This document shows positions 1 through 7,982 of a stretch of DNA of 64,000 nt, piece by piece. This DNA comes from a virus. The notes beneath the pieces were generated by a model that was given only the letters and a program-made list of their open reading frames with translations, ran no database searches and was not told where the DNA came from. The stretch is taken from the IMG/VR virus record IMGVR_UViG_3300017991_000064, positions 1 to 64,000 of that record; one strand, 5' to 3'. Every line of letters starts with the position of its first letter. Within the stretch, counting starts at the first letter, position 1. A program made the position numbers and the translations under genes.

Positions 1-466
1 CATCCTCATCAGCATCGGGTTCGGGTTGTGGTTCCTTGTCTACCTTTTCCTTCTCTTTCTTCTTTTCAGGTTCCTTCTCTTTCTTCTTTTCAGGTTCCTT
101 CTCTTTCTTCTTTTCAGGTTCCTTCTCCTGTGACTTCGTGGCCTTCTCAGATTCTGCCTTCTCGGCCTCAAGTTGATCCACCTTCTGAACCATTGTGGAT
201 GCTATGGAGTAGATAATTTCTTCAACCTCTTCGTACTCATACCCTTGACTCGTAGCCCAGGTATGAACAGTTTCATCAGAAGGTTTGGGATTCTTCCGTA
301 GAAAGGATAGAACCTTTTGTTTCATGATCCCACCGAGATCCTCCTCGGATTGTTCCTTCAATGAACGTTTTTTCCTACGTTCCTGCTTCTGTTCCAGCAC
401 CCTCGTCTTCCTTTCGGCCTGACGGTTCTTTCTTCTGGTGTTGGATTTCTTCTTTGTTTTCGACAT
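1..466 (-). CDS. Lys/Glu-rich protein of the head cluster, 3' end outside window
   Basis: The frame is open on the minus strand from an ATG at 466, with AGGAGG five bases upstream, to the window edge. About 155 codons are visible and the C-terminus is missing. The first 35 residues are strongly basic, a short ordered stretch rich in Glu and Tyr lies near residues 55-85, and residues 116-139 are exact octapeptide repeats (EKEPEKKK), followed by an acidic Pro-rich run. It is the last visible gene of the leftward portal cluster, where T4-type phages keep core and scaffold genes. A scaffold or core role is inferred from position and charge only; no family is recognised. Confidence 0.75.
   Translation of the reverse strand, partial: MSKTKKKSNTRRKNRQAERKTRVLEQKQERRKKRSLKEQSEEDLGGIMKQKVLSFLRKNPKPSDETVHTWATSQGYEYEEVEEIIYSIASTMVQKVDQLEAEKAESEKATKSQEKEPEKKKEKEPEKKKEKEPEKKKEKEKVDKEPQPEPDADED
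49..120. repeat. Three perfect 24-bp tandem repeats inside a gene
   Basis: The 24-bp unit beginning CCTTCTCTTTC occurs three times without mismatch. It is in frame and encodes EKEPEKKK on the minus strand. A fourth copy begins at 121 but decays after about eight bases. The perfect identity suggests recent slippage expansion in a charged linker. Confidence 0.95.
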
Positions 467-530
467 CTTTTCCTCCTGATGAAGTTGTGGGAACAAAATA
501 TTTAATATAATCGAAAATCATTCTTTGGAA

Positions 531-1661
531 TTAGGTATCAAAATCAGCAAATGCATCAGGACTCTTTACAAAACCGTCCTTCAGCATAAGCCAGCAAAAG
601 TAACCTGCCTCTGAACCACCTTCTGGCGGATCAGTAACACTCGGGTAACAGGCTTCGATTGCATCTGGTAACGCTGACCAAAGATCCCAGGCGTCATTTC
701 TACAGAATTCGAAGTAGTCATCCAGGATCTTCATCTTAGGCACAAATTCACGGGCAGCCTCAACGTCCTCTTCATCGTAGTCTTCCTCATTGTATTGTTC
801 CAACAAGATCTCACCGATGGTCTTCAAAGCATCCTGCAGAGAAGCTTTTTGTTTAGGGGGTTTGAAGGCTCCTGCCTCATCATACTCAACATCTGTGACC
901 GGTTTCTTAGGATCAGGATCAGTTTGGAGCAAGAAAGTTAGTTCATCAGCGATATCATTATACTGACATGAGCCCAGTGCACCTATCTCATCATCGGGAT
1001 CATACTTCTCTCTCACTGGTCTTCGTTTCCTTTCCTTCATGAGGCCCATATTCTCTACTGATACTGGAAACCCGGCCTTTGATGCTGCCTCAATAGCGTC
1101 TATAATCTGTGCTCTCTGCTCATCACCCTTCACCGATACATCCATCACGAATGGATCATCATATCCACCGTAGCTTGATACAGTAAAGAGACTTGGAGAA
1201 TCTGATAGGTTCATTCCTCCGAACTGTTTCGCTAACCATACCATAAAACCCTTCATGAATGGAGCATCAAAGGCTACATAGAACTGAATATCCGTTAGAT
1301 CCAGATCCTCTACGGGTGTTTCAGCGATATCAGCATGATTTCCGTCAAGGAATGAAAAACTCCTTGCTACGTCCAACTTTTTGGCTGCTTCAATGACATC
1401 GTCAGCAGATCCCCATGGATCCATTTCCAACCAGGTATCTATATCATCAGCGGATGCAACACTTGAACTTATGTTCTCAGGCGGAACACCTAAATTTAAT
1501 ACTTTGTTCAGCGTGGTTAGATAAGCTTTCATAGCTTTCTCATCTGTACCAAATGATACGCCGATAGTATTGGGATCATCCATAGCCTCATTAACCTGAC
1601 TCTGTTTCCTTTTCTTCATGAACCCCGTGTTCTCTACAGATTCTCTTAAAAGATCAGACAT
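531..1661 (-). CDS. Head-cluster protein with duplicated N-terminal tag
   Basis: A 376-residue acidic protein. Residues 1-25 (beginning MSDLLRESVENTGFMKKRK) are nearly identical to the start of the next gene upstream (1672-2226). A second, diverged copy of the same tag (SVENMGLMKERKRR) sits at residues 201-214, and the spacing after it also matches (both continue to an IG pair), so the protein looks like a fusion of two tagged units. The tag contains L-R-E, which fits the L/I-X-E consensus cut by T4 prohead protease. By analogy with the capsid-targeting sequences of T4 internal head proteins, it may direct the protein into the prohead. The rest matches no family I recognise. Confidence 0.8.
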   Translation of the reverse strand: MSDLLRESVENTGFMKKRKQSQVNEAMDDPNTIGVSFGTDEKAMKAYLTTLNKVLNLGVPPENISSSVASADDIDTWLEMDPWGSADDVIEAAKKLDVARSFSFLDGNHADIAETPVEDLDLTDIQFYVAFDAPFMKGFMVWLAKQFGGMNLSDSPSLFTVSSYGGYDDPFVMDVSVKGDEQRAQIIDAIEAASKAGFPVSVENMGLMKERKRRPVREKYDPDDEIGALGSCQYNDIADELTFLLQTDPDPKKPVTDVEYDEAGAFKPPKQKASLQDALKTIGEILLEQYNEEDYDEEDVEAAREFVPKMKILDDYFEFCRNDAWDLWSALPDAIEACYPSVTDPPEGGSEAGYFCWLMLKDGFVKSPDAFADFDT

Positions 1662-1671
1662 TGTTATACTC

Positions 1672-2226
1672 TTAGATTCCCAGCGTTTTGCTATTTGTAT
1701 TCTTATCTACGAACTTACTCCAAGCATCCCAGTAGGCCTCTTCGGTCTTAGCATTTCCCATTTTCTGTAGGTCGGCCTTAGCTGATTGTACTGATGATGT
1801 CACTTCATATGGTAACCATTCTCCATCAATTCTTTCATCACCCTCTTGCATTACGTACACTATAGCTATTGAAAAAGTCTTTCCATCTCCCTCAACCTCT
1901 AAAAGAACCCCACTGGTAGAAAGCTCGTCATCATATTCATCAGATACACTGAAACGCTTAGAAAAAATCTTCTCCCAGCTCTTAATCTCTAGGCCAGCTT
2001 CAGCAAAAGGAGATTCCTCACCATTTATGAATTTCAGATCTTCTTCTTCTCCCCAATCATTATCAGACCCCCATGAGCTGTCAGAATAGAAAGCATCCAT
2101 GAAAGTTTCCACTTCAGGGGGGAAGGGTCGTTTTAGATTCTTGTACTCACCCTCGTTAACCTGACTCTGTTTCCGTTCCCTCATAAATCTTGTGTTCTCT
2201 ACAGATTCCCTTAAAAGATCAGACAT
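1672..2226 (-). CDS. Tagged head-cluster protein
   Basis: A 184-residue acidic protein starting at an ATG preceded by AAGGAGG. Its first 25 residues (MSDLLRESVENTRFMRERK and on to VNE) match the tag of the following gene at 531-1661 with only a few changes, while the remainder is unrelated to it. Variable bodies behind one conserved N-terminus are what is expected of proteins packaged through a targeting peptide, such as T4 internal proteins. The body, with several Trp and acidic residues, is not a recognised domain. It lies ten bases upstream of the next gene in the same leftward operon. Confidence 0.8.
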   Translation of the reverse strand: MSDLLRESVENTRFMRERKQSQVNEGEYKNLKRPFPPEVETFMDAFYSDSSWGSDNDWGEEEDLKFINGEESPFAEAGLEIKSWEKIFSKRFSVSDEYDDELSTSGVLLEVEGDGKTFSIAIVYVMQEGDERIDGEWLPYEVTSSVQSAKADLQKMGNAKTEEAYWDAWSKFVDKNTNSKTLGI

Positions 2227-2244
2227 TGTTATCCTCCTTATTGT

Positions 2245-2451
2245 TTATAAGATCCCATCCAGTATAGCTGGACGAATCTTTTCCTTGTTCTCAATCTGTT
2301 CATCTGTTAGCGATTCCTGATCATCCTCCATTTCAGTGGATTCAAATTCACCTTGGACCTCATATGAGCAACCTATTCTCTTCAATGCATTATCAACCAC
2401 TTCAACGAAGTTCTTTTCTTCACCATCTATTAAAATAGTGGGATCAGGCAT
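2245..2451 (-). CDS. Small acidic hypothetical protein
   Basis: A 68-residue acidic protein with a single Cys. Its start overlaps the end of the preceding gene by 8 bases, so translation is probably coupled. It lacks the tag of its neighbours and may be an accessory to the tagged protein at 2444-2941. No family is recognised. Confidence 0.6.
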   Translation of the reverse strand: MPDPTILIDGEEKNFVEVVDNALKRIGCSYEVQGEFESTEMEDDQESLTDEQIENKEKIRPAILDGIL

Positions 2452-2941
2452 TAAAATCCTCTGGGGACAACGATACTAGTATACGTACAAAGTAGTATCC
2501 CTTCCTACCCCTCCTAACGGGTTTCATACTTTTGGAATAGCTAGGTCTAGTCATACTCCCAGCTTGCACTTTAATTTGTTTGCCTTTAGATCCAGATCTG
2601 TGTTGCTCAGCCTCCCCAAAATCTAAGATAATGGTATAATATCCATCCTCTTCCTCAACCCGGGTATCAACTATTTCAGAACCAAACTCATCAGTAAGAT
2701 CAGCAACTATCTCATCTACCACGTATTGAGCATCTTTAATACTCCTATACTTTTGATTAGCAAATGAAGGACCACCGGCAAAGAGATTCTCACCCTCACT
2801 CCGAAGCTTATACTTAGGTGCAATCTCGGTCTCAATGAAATCCTTAACATCCAACATTAAAACTGACCCGCCACGGATATTATCTTCTGCTTCATTGATT
2901 GCTCCAGTGTTGCTCAGACATTCTTTCAGTAGATTACTCAT
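2444..2941 (-). CDS. Tagged head-cluster protein
   Basis: A 165-residue protein beginning MSNLLKECLSNTGAINE, a diverged form of the N-terminal tag on the two genes at 531 and 1672 (MS-x-LL-R/K-E and an NT pair), again with a possible L-K-E prohead protease site. The body is mixed alpha/beta with a basic loop (residues ~120-150) and is unlike the other two. It overlaps both neighbours by a few bases, consistent with one transcript. An internal head or core role is inferred from the tag and from proximity to the portal. Confidence 0.75.
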   Translation of the reverse strand: MSNLLKECLSNTGAINEAEDNIRGGSVLMLDVKDFIETEIAPKYKLRSEGENLFAGGPSFANQKYRSIKDAQYVVDEIVADLTDEFGSEIVDTRVEEEDGYYTIILDFGEAEQHRSGSKGKQIKVQAGSMTRPSYSKSMKPVRRGRKGYYFVRILVSLSPEDFNA

Positions 2942-3369
2942 CTCACCAACCTCTTCAAGTTATTTATATATGCCTTCAATGCATCACAGGCTTTAATTGC
3001 TTGGTTTAGATGGGACTCAGCATCCTGGTTCTTATCGAAGCTGATATCACCATATGCATTCTGGAGTTCATTGGTCATCTTCGTTACAGTTAGTTCAATG
3101 GCATCCTGGGTCTTCTTCACATTAGATCGTGATTCACCGAGATTCTTCTTTCTGGCTGTTCTCTCTATCATCTTCAGTTTCTGGAGGTTCATTTCCATCT
3201 CAGAGATAGATCTAGCAAGCTTATGAATATTGAGACCCCGTAGATTCCTACTGACTCTTTCTATTTTAATCAGCTCCTCTTTAATGGAGTTCCTTGCCTC
3301 CCTCACCTTCTGGTTCATAGTAAAGGAATCAGTATACTTCATTGTTCGAACTGCGTTGAGACCTGACAT
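2938..3369 (-). CDS. Helical coiled-coil protein next to portal
   Basis: A 143-residue, almost wholly helical protein with heptad-like Leu/Ile spacing and many Lys, Arg and Glu residues. The start at 3369 has AAGGAG about 12 bases upstream. It lies directly downstream of the portal gene with a 19-base gap. T4 places its small prohead core genes (67, 68) in this position, so a core or assembly role is plausible. No sequence family was recognised. Confidence 0.7.
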   Translation of the reverse strand: MSGLNAVRTMKYTDSFTMNQKVREARNSIKEELIKIERVSRNLRGLNIHKLARSISEMEMNLQKLKMIERTARKKNLGESRSNVKKTQDAIELTVTKMTNELQNAYGDISFDKNQDAESHLNQAIKACDALKAYINNLKRLVR

Positions 3370-3388
3370 TGTTTTACTCCTCTCCTTA

Positions 3389-5185
3389 TTATATTATTTG
3401 AGATTTCTTTGCATCGCGTTGTTCACGAAGTTGGCGTAATCTACCACCGTGAGAGGCAGCCTTTGCTTTCTGGTGATCATCTGCAGTTACTTCAGTAACA
3501 ACCCCCATCGCTATATATTTATCAATGAGACCCAGCTCACTCTTCTTCAAAACAAATTTCGTCTCACCTATGTATTGATCCCTACGATTCCAATGAAAGA
3601 TAACTTCCTCGATGGCAGTATCAATCTGCTTCTCCCTTTCCCTACGTTCATGTAGTTTAGATTTAGGTTTCCTAGATTCAACAGGTTCACTTCCACCCTC
3701 AGCTTCTGCCTCAGCCTTCTCCTGTTCCAATTCAGTCCTCGTCTTCTCTATGGATTTCAACAGTTCATCAAAACCTGGAATCTTAAGGAACATAGCATTG
3801 ATGACCTTAATGAGATCAACCTTCTTTACCTCAGCAGTTTCTTCATCTACCAATCCCAACTCTGTAAGGAGTCCTAATGTTGATGATGCTGCTTCTAGAG
3901 AACTAATAAGTGCAGACTTCCTTTCCTCATCCTCAGCGGTAGATATGGTAGCCATCTGGATATCAAAATCATTTCTGAGATGACCTTTACCAATAGCATA
4001 AAGATGGAGAACAAATAGATCACGTAGGAATTTGCGATTGCAGGATTGAACTCTTTTGACAGCCTTAGCAAATCTGATCTCTAACCTAGTAAGTGATGAT
4101 TCTCCAATACCACCAGGTAGAGTTTCTTCAAGACCTAGGAAAGCCTTCGGTGTACGAAGTGCTCCGTATAGTTTACTTCTGAAGTATTCAATGTCAACGA
4201 TTTCACGAACATCTGCTTCACCACCAAGGGTGGTTACATTGAGGTTTCCCTTCTCTTCAAAGATGGGAACAAATACCCTTCTGATCATATCGAATTGTTT
4301 CGACTGCTGATCAAAGGTTTTAGGATCATTAAGATTTATGAAGTCATCTGTAGCAAAAGCTTCTTTCATCTCTGCTACTAAATCTTTAGCGTCCGTAGGA
4401 GTTAAACCTGTACAGTTAACACCGATGACCTCTTTCATTGGTGATCGTGTAATACGTGCAATCACCATTATGATCTCGAGGAGATTCAATACTTTGTATA
4501 TCTTCCTAGCATTATCAAGAACAGATACACCATAGTCAGCCTTTACCTTGTACTTCTTTCCCCTCCAATCAAACTGCACAAAGTTCCAGTAATCTTTCTT
4601 CTTAGGTTTTGAGAATGGAAGTTTGTAGTGATAGAAGTCTCTGGCAGCATAGAACTGACCATCGTAGTGATAACCCAGAACATAGTTACCTATGGATGCT
4701 TTCGAAACATCGCCTGGATGAATTTGAGTATCGATGAATTCGATTCCTCTATTGTCATCTCCGTAAAAGATCTCAACGAACATATCCCCGTAGAGACAAC
4801 CATTATAACAAACATCTGGGAGAACTTCATATAAATTGAGGCGTCTACAGAATTGTTCAAACTCTCCACAGAGAAATTCGTTATCTGACACGATCCAAAA
4901 GGATTTGCCAGTTTCATAACTAATCTGTGTTGCTTCCTCTGCATATAACTCTAACGCTGAGGAGATAATAGAATCTTCCAACATCCTATCATACTCTTTG
5001 TAGAGGTGTTCACGTCCATACTCAATTCCAAGGTAGGACTGAACCTGTTGCATGATATTGTCAAATTTTGGAATGGACGGTGGTGGACCCTGTGGATGTT
5101 GATCCTCTTTCTTAGGAGCTCTATCCACGAACAACTTCTCTTTTAGGCCTCGGAAGAAGCCTGAAAAACCTCTACCTCTACTCAT
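3389..5185 (-). CDS. Portal vertex protein, T4 gp20-like
   Basis: A 598-residue dodecameric portal through which DNA enters the prohead and to which the tail attaches. The T4-type pattern is clear: an N-terminal basic segment, an IIS-SALELYAEEA region near residue 70, NGCLYGDMFVEIFYG near 140, and the conserved FRSKLYGALRTPKAFLGL block near residue 330 followed by LPGG. The C-terminus is a long charged helix. An ATG lies at 5200, but GAGGTG sits eight bases before the ATG at 5185 (MSRGRGF), so 5185 is the better start. The terminase is far away on the other strand at 48296. The transcript probably begins near 5595 and carries a structured leader. Confidence 0.92.
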   Translation of the reverse strand: MSRGRGFSGFFRGLKEKLFVDRAPKKEDQHPQGPPPSIPKFDNIMQQVQSYLGIEYGREHLYKEYDRMLEDSIISSALELYAEEATQISYETGKSFWIVSDNEFLCGEFEQFCRRLNLYEVLPDVCYNGCLYGDMFVEIFYGDDNRGIEFIDTQIHPGDVSKASIGNYVLGYHYDGQFYAARDFYHYKLPFSKPKKKDYWNFVQFDWRGKKYKVKADYGVSVLDNARKIYKVLNLLEIIMVIARITRSPMKEVIGVNCTGLTPTDAKDLVAEMKEAFATDDFINLNDPKTFDQQSKQFDMIRRVFVPIFEEKGNLNVTTLGGEADVREIVDIEYFRSKLYGALRTPKAFLGLEETLPGGIGESSLTRLEIRFAKAVKRVQSCNRKFLRDLFVLHLYAIGKGHLRNDFDIQMATISTAEDEERKSALISSLEAASSTLGLLTELGLVDEETAEVKKVDLIKVINAMFLKIPGFDELLKSIEKTRTELEQEKAEAEAEGGSEPVESRKPKSKLHERREREKQIDTAIEEVIFHWNRRDQYIGETKFVLKKSELGLIDKYIAMGVVTEVTADDHQKAKAASHGGRLRQLREQRDAKKSQII

Positions 5186-5266
5186 TATTTTACACCTCAA
5201 TTAATGTTCGGAAAATGTTTAATGGGGATTTAATGTGGGCGAATGCCCAATGAATGTAATGAAAGG
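5186..5266 (-). promoter_or_regulatory. Portal 5' leader between structured RNA and start codon
   Basis: No gene is visible. The stretch holds a small hairpin (GGGC GAAT GCCC near 5238-5249) and the GAGGTG ribosome site of the portal. It joins the structured RNA at 5267-5511 to the portal start. Confidence 0.5.
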
Positions 5267-5511
5267 ACCTTGTTAGTATGGAGATGTGCATAGATTTGAC
5301 CGGGGAGGTCGTCATAATTAAGGAGGTTTATGACTTATCCGGGTACTCTGGGGAATACCAGCGGGTTGGCTATTGAAGCTAAAACCTGAGGGTTAATAGC
5401 GAATGGTTGACAATGCCATGCTCAGGAGCCACCTTGAGGAATCAACCTTCAGGGAAACCGTAGCTACAACAACAGCTTATGATCTTATGCACACCTCAAT
5501 ACTAACAAGGT
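5267..5511 (-). ncRNA. Candidate structured RNA in portal leader with anti-Shine-Dalgarno loop
   Basis: A gene-free 245-base element closed by a 26-position terminal stem (5267-5292 with 5486-5511). Read on the minus strand 25 positions pair, because A84/C94 becomes a U-G wobble; on the plus strand only 24 pair. Inside are successive hairpins: 5298-5310 (GACC/GGTC), 5311-5334 (GTCATAA/TTATGAC), 5342-5359 (GGTA/TACC), 5369-5400 (GCTATT/AATAGC with inner AACC/GGTT) and 5405-5447 (GGTTGA/TCAACC with inner CTCAGG/CCTTGAG). The 5311-5334 loop on the minus strand contains ACCTCCTTA, identical to the 3' tail of 16S rRNA. It lies between a good promoter and the portal gene. It resembles no RNA family I can name, and no protein-coding explanation fits. 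Confidence 0.7.
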
Positions 5512-5594
5512 GATAGACACAGGTATAACAGAACTTCGAATGAAGAATCTGCTTATTCTGTGTTTTACTGAAATCCAATGAATCTATGGTATTA

Positions 5595-5631
5595 TCATAT
5601 ATATTATACCATATATAAAGAATGACTTAAA
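5595..5631 (-). promoter_or_regulatory. Extended -10 promoter for structured RNA and portal
   Basis: On the minus strand a TATAAT (5603-5608) is preceded by TGG, an extended -10, and by TTTAAG (5626-5631) at 17-base spacing. Transcription would start near 5596 and run into the structured RNA and the portal. The -10 lies in an AT-rich inverted repeat (GGTAT...ATACC). Confidence 0.6.
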
Positions 5632-5720
5632 CAGTTTGAAAATTACCAGGGACCGAATGGAACTATCCTATGAACACCTCCATATAAGAAATTTTTCACC
5701 AGGTACCAACTGAATTAAAA

Positions 5721-6110
5721 CTAGGTAGCTTCCGTATCATCATCAGAATGAAATTGTATCAATGAACCAAACGTATTGATAGCCTGGTCTGGTGACATCG
5801 CTCTATCATCAATGTAGATATCAGCGTATGGTTTTCTACCTTCATCTCCAGCAAACAGATCCTTGATATGTTGTGTGTTCTCATTCACTGCATCAAAAGT
5901 GAGACCCTGATTCTTACACCACATTACTGCATCAACAAGAGACTGCCCTTCTCTACATGTAAATAGAATGAGTTGGGTTCCTCTCCGCTTCAACACCTTC
6001 AGTTGACTGATTAACGGTCTATTCGGTTCTCCAATGTTTGGCCATTCATTACTACATAGTGTTCCGTCGAAATCCACTCCCAGAATAAGTGCTCTCTCTT
6101 TAATATCCAT
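5721..6110 (-). CDS. HAD-superfamily phosphatase
   Basis: A 129-residue HAD-type hydrolase. Motif I is DFDGT (residues 13-17) with both catalytic aspartates, motif II is the T in LFTCREG, and the C-terminal motif IV is the DD pair in YIDDRAMSPD. No large cap domain is present, so the substrate is likely small or a polynucleotide end. Phage HAD proteins of this size include nucleotidases and kinase-phosphatase fragments; the exact substrate cannot be read from the sequence. It is four bases upstream of the promoter region's leftward flank and follows the DUF1737-like gene closely. Confidence 0.8.
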   Translation of the reverse strand: MDIKERALILGVDFDGTLCSNEWPNIGEPNRPLISQLKVLKRRGTQLILFTCREGQSLVDAVMWCKNQGLTFDAVNENTQHIKDLFAGDEGRKPYADIYIDDRAMSPDQAINTFGSLIQFHSDDDTEAT

Positions 6111-6115
6111 TCTTC

Positions 6116-6529
6116 CTATGACTCCTCTCTTTCCTTCTTTCTTTTCTTATAGATTCTCATCATTGTTGTTCCAGCTTTGTCCAGGGCCTTCTGCAATGTC
6201 TTTTCAAAACCGGGTTGATCATCATACTTGAAATCCTTATCATGATGCAATTCTATTGAGAAGGTTATAGTTTCTATCGTTCGATCAGGACCTGTTGCGG
6301 TCTCTACTGAGAACTCCGGATTACCAAATGATTCACCAGAGTATTTATACATTGCCTGCGTATACCAACCAGAACCAGAAAGAGATACACCACCCTGGGG
6401 TACATATCCTTTTTCGATACCAAAGTTCACAACCTTCTCAACATCTGTAAACTTTCTAGCTGAAATGATCACGTATGGTTTAATGAAGATACCACCCAAT
6501 TCTTTACAGTAATTCGTATCACCCACCAT
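6116..6529 (-). CDS. DUF1737-like protein
   Basis: A 137-residue protein. Residues 18-60 fit the DUF1737 pattern: a strand (YVIISARKF), a helix (VEKVVNFGIEKGYVPQGG) and a strand ending in WYTQAMYK. This small fold is common in phage and bacterial proteins of unknown role. The remainder has a beta-rich part and a basic C-terminal helix (KKRKKEREES). The start at 6529 follows GGAGGAAATGG. No function can be assigned. Confidence 0.6.
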   Translation of the reverse strand: MVGDTNYCKELGGIFIKPYVIISARKFTDVEKVVNFGIEKGYVPQGGVSLSGSGWYTQAMYKYSGESFGNPEFSVETATGPDRTIETITFSIELHHDKDFKYDDQPGFEKTLQKALDKAGTTMMRIYKKRKKEREES

Positions 6530-6535
6530 TTCCTC

Positions 6536-6778
6536 CTATGCTATTAGGTCATCTGCTGATTCATATTCGATTATATTTGAAAAGACAAATTTGTACCCAG
6601 TTCTGAAGCCCGACCTAAACAAGTGTTTTCCTTTGATCACATAATCAAAATGTTTACACGGAGGGCCATAACGACCCACTAGTTTATCAAACTTACCAAA
6701 GACGGCCACCATCTTCAGATGGCAGAATGGACAGGTACATTTATTATGAACTCTGTACAGATTTATTCTTCTGCTCAT
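6536..6778 (-). CDS. Zinc-ribbon protein, paralogue of 14310-14516
   Basis: About 80 residues. LYRVHNKCTCPFC followed by CKHFDYVIKGK gives a C-x-C-x2-C plus C-x-H zinc site. The gene at 14310-14516 shares the arrangement (LLRVNKQCTCPLC ... CKHLHGIIK) and is a paralogue. The ATG at 6778 has AAGGA at eight bases, better placed than the ATG at 6784. The gene overlaps its upstream neighbour by about 35 bases. Role unknown; possibly nucleic-acid or protein binding. Confidence 0.65.
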   Translation of the reverse strand: MSRRINLYRVHNKCTCPFCHLKMVAVFGKFDKLVGRYGPPCKHFDYVIKGKHLFRSGFRTGYKFVFSNIIEYESADDLIA

Positions 6779-6992
6779 TTGCATAATCCTTAACAGCTTT
6801 CAGTGACTCCTTCCAGTCTTTCACCGTTCTCGACCAACCAGGACAACCGATCTTTTCCTGGGCTATCATTGATCTTACATTATTAGATGATTTATACAGA
6901 TTCTGGAGTAGGAGTCGTTGTTGTGTGTAAGCCTCTTGTAATTGTTTCACGGAATCGAAGTATTCACCAATATCAATAAATCCCTTGTTCAT
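6744..6992 (-). CDS. Small helical hypothetical protein
   Basis: About 82 residues, predicted helical, with many Gln and Lys residues near both ends. The frame is open to 7019, but the ATG at 6992 just after the stop of the MazG-like gene is the likelier start, with GGAG in the preceding gene's end. No family recognised. Confidence 0.55.
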   Translation of the reverse strand: MNKGFIDIGEYFDSVKQLQEAYTQQRLLLQNLYKSSNNVRSMIAQEKIGCPGWSRTVKDWKESLKAVKDYANEQKNKSVQSS

Positions 6993-6996
6993 ACTA

Positions 6997-7962
6997 CTAA
7001 TCATCTCCTCTCTGATCACCGTGTAGTGTACCCTTCTTCCTTCTGGATATTAGTTGGTCATAATTCGCTCTTGCTACCTCTGCTATCGAGAAATCAAAGT
7101 GATCACAGAATACAGCCATCTTATGTAGAAGACCAAGACATGCCCACCCTGTAAACTCCCTATCATCATATTCCTCCCAGAGCCTATGAAGCAATGTATG
7201 TATTTCTTTCAATAGCCCAGTAAAATCTAGGTTACTTGATATCTTCCAGGTTCTGGTAAGCTTCAGTTGTTCTTCATATCTCTCAAAGGTAGTACTGAGG
7301 TATACTGTATTTTCCTCACCATCAGGAGTAGAGTGATACTGGGAGAATTGCCATAATTTTAATCCTTGATTCCAGAGGATTTCATTTATGTACCATAGCA
7401 TACCACCCATCTCTGTGATCATCTTATTCTTTCGTTCTTCTGTTAGAGTATTGTTGTCGTCCCTGTATATCTTCTTATACTGATTGAGTAACTCACCGAA
7501 CTCACCAACCAACCCAATCATCGGGTATTCTCTGAAAACTATTGGGTAGTCAGCGAGGTCTCTCATTGTGTTACTGTACTCTTCAATCGTTAATGGTTCT
7601 CTTGTTTTCTCCTCAGGTGGTAGGAATAAACCCATACATGGATCAAATCCGCTTTCGGCCGTTGTTGATTCCTTACCAAACTGTGCTACTCCGAAGCAAC
7701 ATTGTGATTTGTCCAGTTTCTTGTAATAGTTATTATGTGCTTCCTGCCACAGCATTGCCTTCTTACAATCTGTCATGATCTTATCACGACAATGGTCACA
7801 GATATCATCATGCAAACATTTGGATCCCTTGATGAGATCACCAGTTTTAGCATCCCTGAGTTCCACAAGTACCATCACCCCGTTGTTATCAGAACCTACA
7901 GATTTCGCGATCTCATCCCCACATAGATCACAGATTCTATCACCCTTCTTATCAATGCTCAT
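6997..7962 (-). CDS. Zinc-ribbon plus MazG-like NTP pyrophosphohydrolase
   Basis: A 321-residue two-part protein. Residues ~10-62 carry CDLC and CDHC pairs, a zinc ribbon. Residues ~130-320 look like a MazG-type all-alpha NTP pyrophosphatase: GLVGEFGELLNQYKK (the ExxE helix), then EMGGMLWYINEIL, and a C-terminal ANYDQLISRRKKG...GDQRGD tail. MazG enzymes hydrolyse NTPs or (p)ppGpp with an ExxE-ExxD metal site. Here the second motif reads E-M-G-G, so the last Asp is missing and activity may be altered. The tRNA-Gln gene lies just upstream. A better-preserved all-alpha pyrophosphatase is encoded at 32638. Confidence 0.7.
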   Translation of the reverse strand: MSIDKKGDRICDLCGDEIAKSVGSDNNGVMVLVELRDAKTGDLIKGSKCLHDDICDHCRDKIMTDCKKAMLWQEAHNNYYKKLDKSQCCFGVAQFGKESTTAESGFDPCMGLFLPPEEKTREPLTIEEYSNTMRDLADYPIVFREYPMIGLVGEFGELLNQYKKIYRDDNNTLTEERKNKMITEMGGMLWYINEILWNQGLKLWQFSQYHSTPDGEENTVYLSTTFERYEEQLKLTRTWKISSNLDFTGLLKEIHTLLHRLWEEYDDREFTGWACLGLLHKMAVFCDHFDFSIAEVARANYDQLISRRKKGTLHGDQRGDD

Positions 7963-7982
7963 TGTGTCCTCCTAGTATAATA

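Noticed and set aside
49-120. CRISPR-like array
   Set aside because: Repeats are directly adjacent with no spacers and lie in a reading frame. No other array was seen in the window.
28-216. Plus-strand frame with FQVPSLSS-type repeats
   Set aside because: It is the antisense of the 24-bp repeat in the minus-strand gene, without a ribosome site.
5330-5389. 19-codon plus-strand ORF after AAGGAGG inside the structured RNA
   Set aside because: The Shine-Dalgarno is only three bases from the ATG and is buried in a hairpin, and flanking genes are on the minus strand. The structural explanation covers the same bases better.
5186-5720. Group I intron or known phage RNA in the portal leader
   Set aside because: I could not find the conserved P7 core sequences of group I introns, and there are no split exons. 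No match to tmRNA or RNase P hallmarks.
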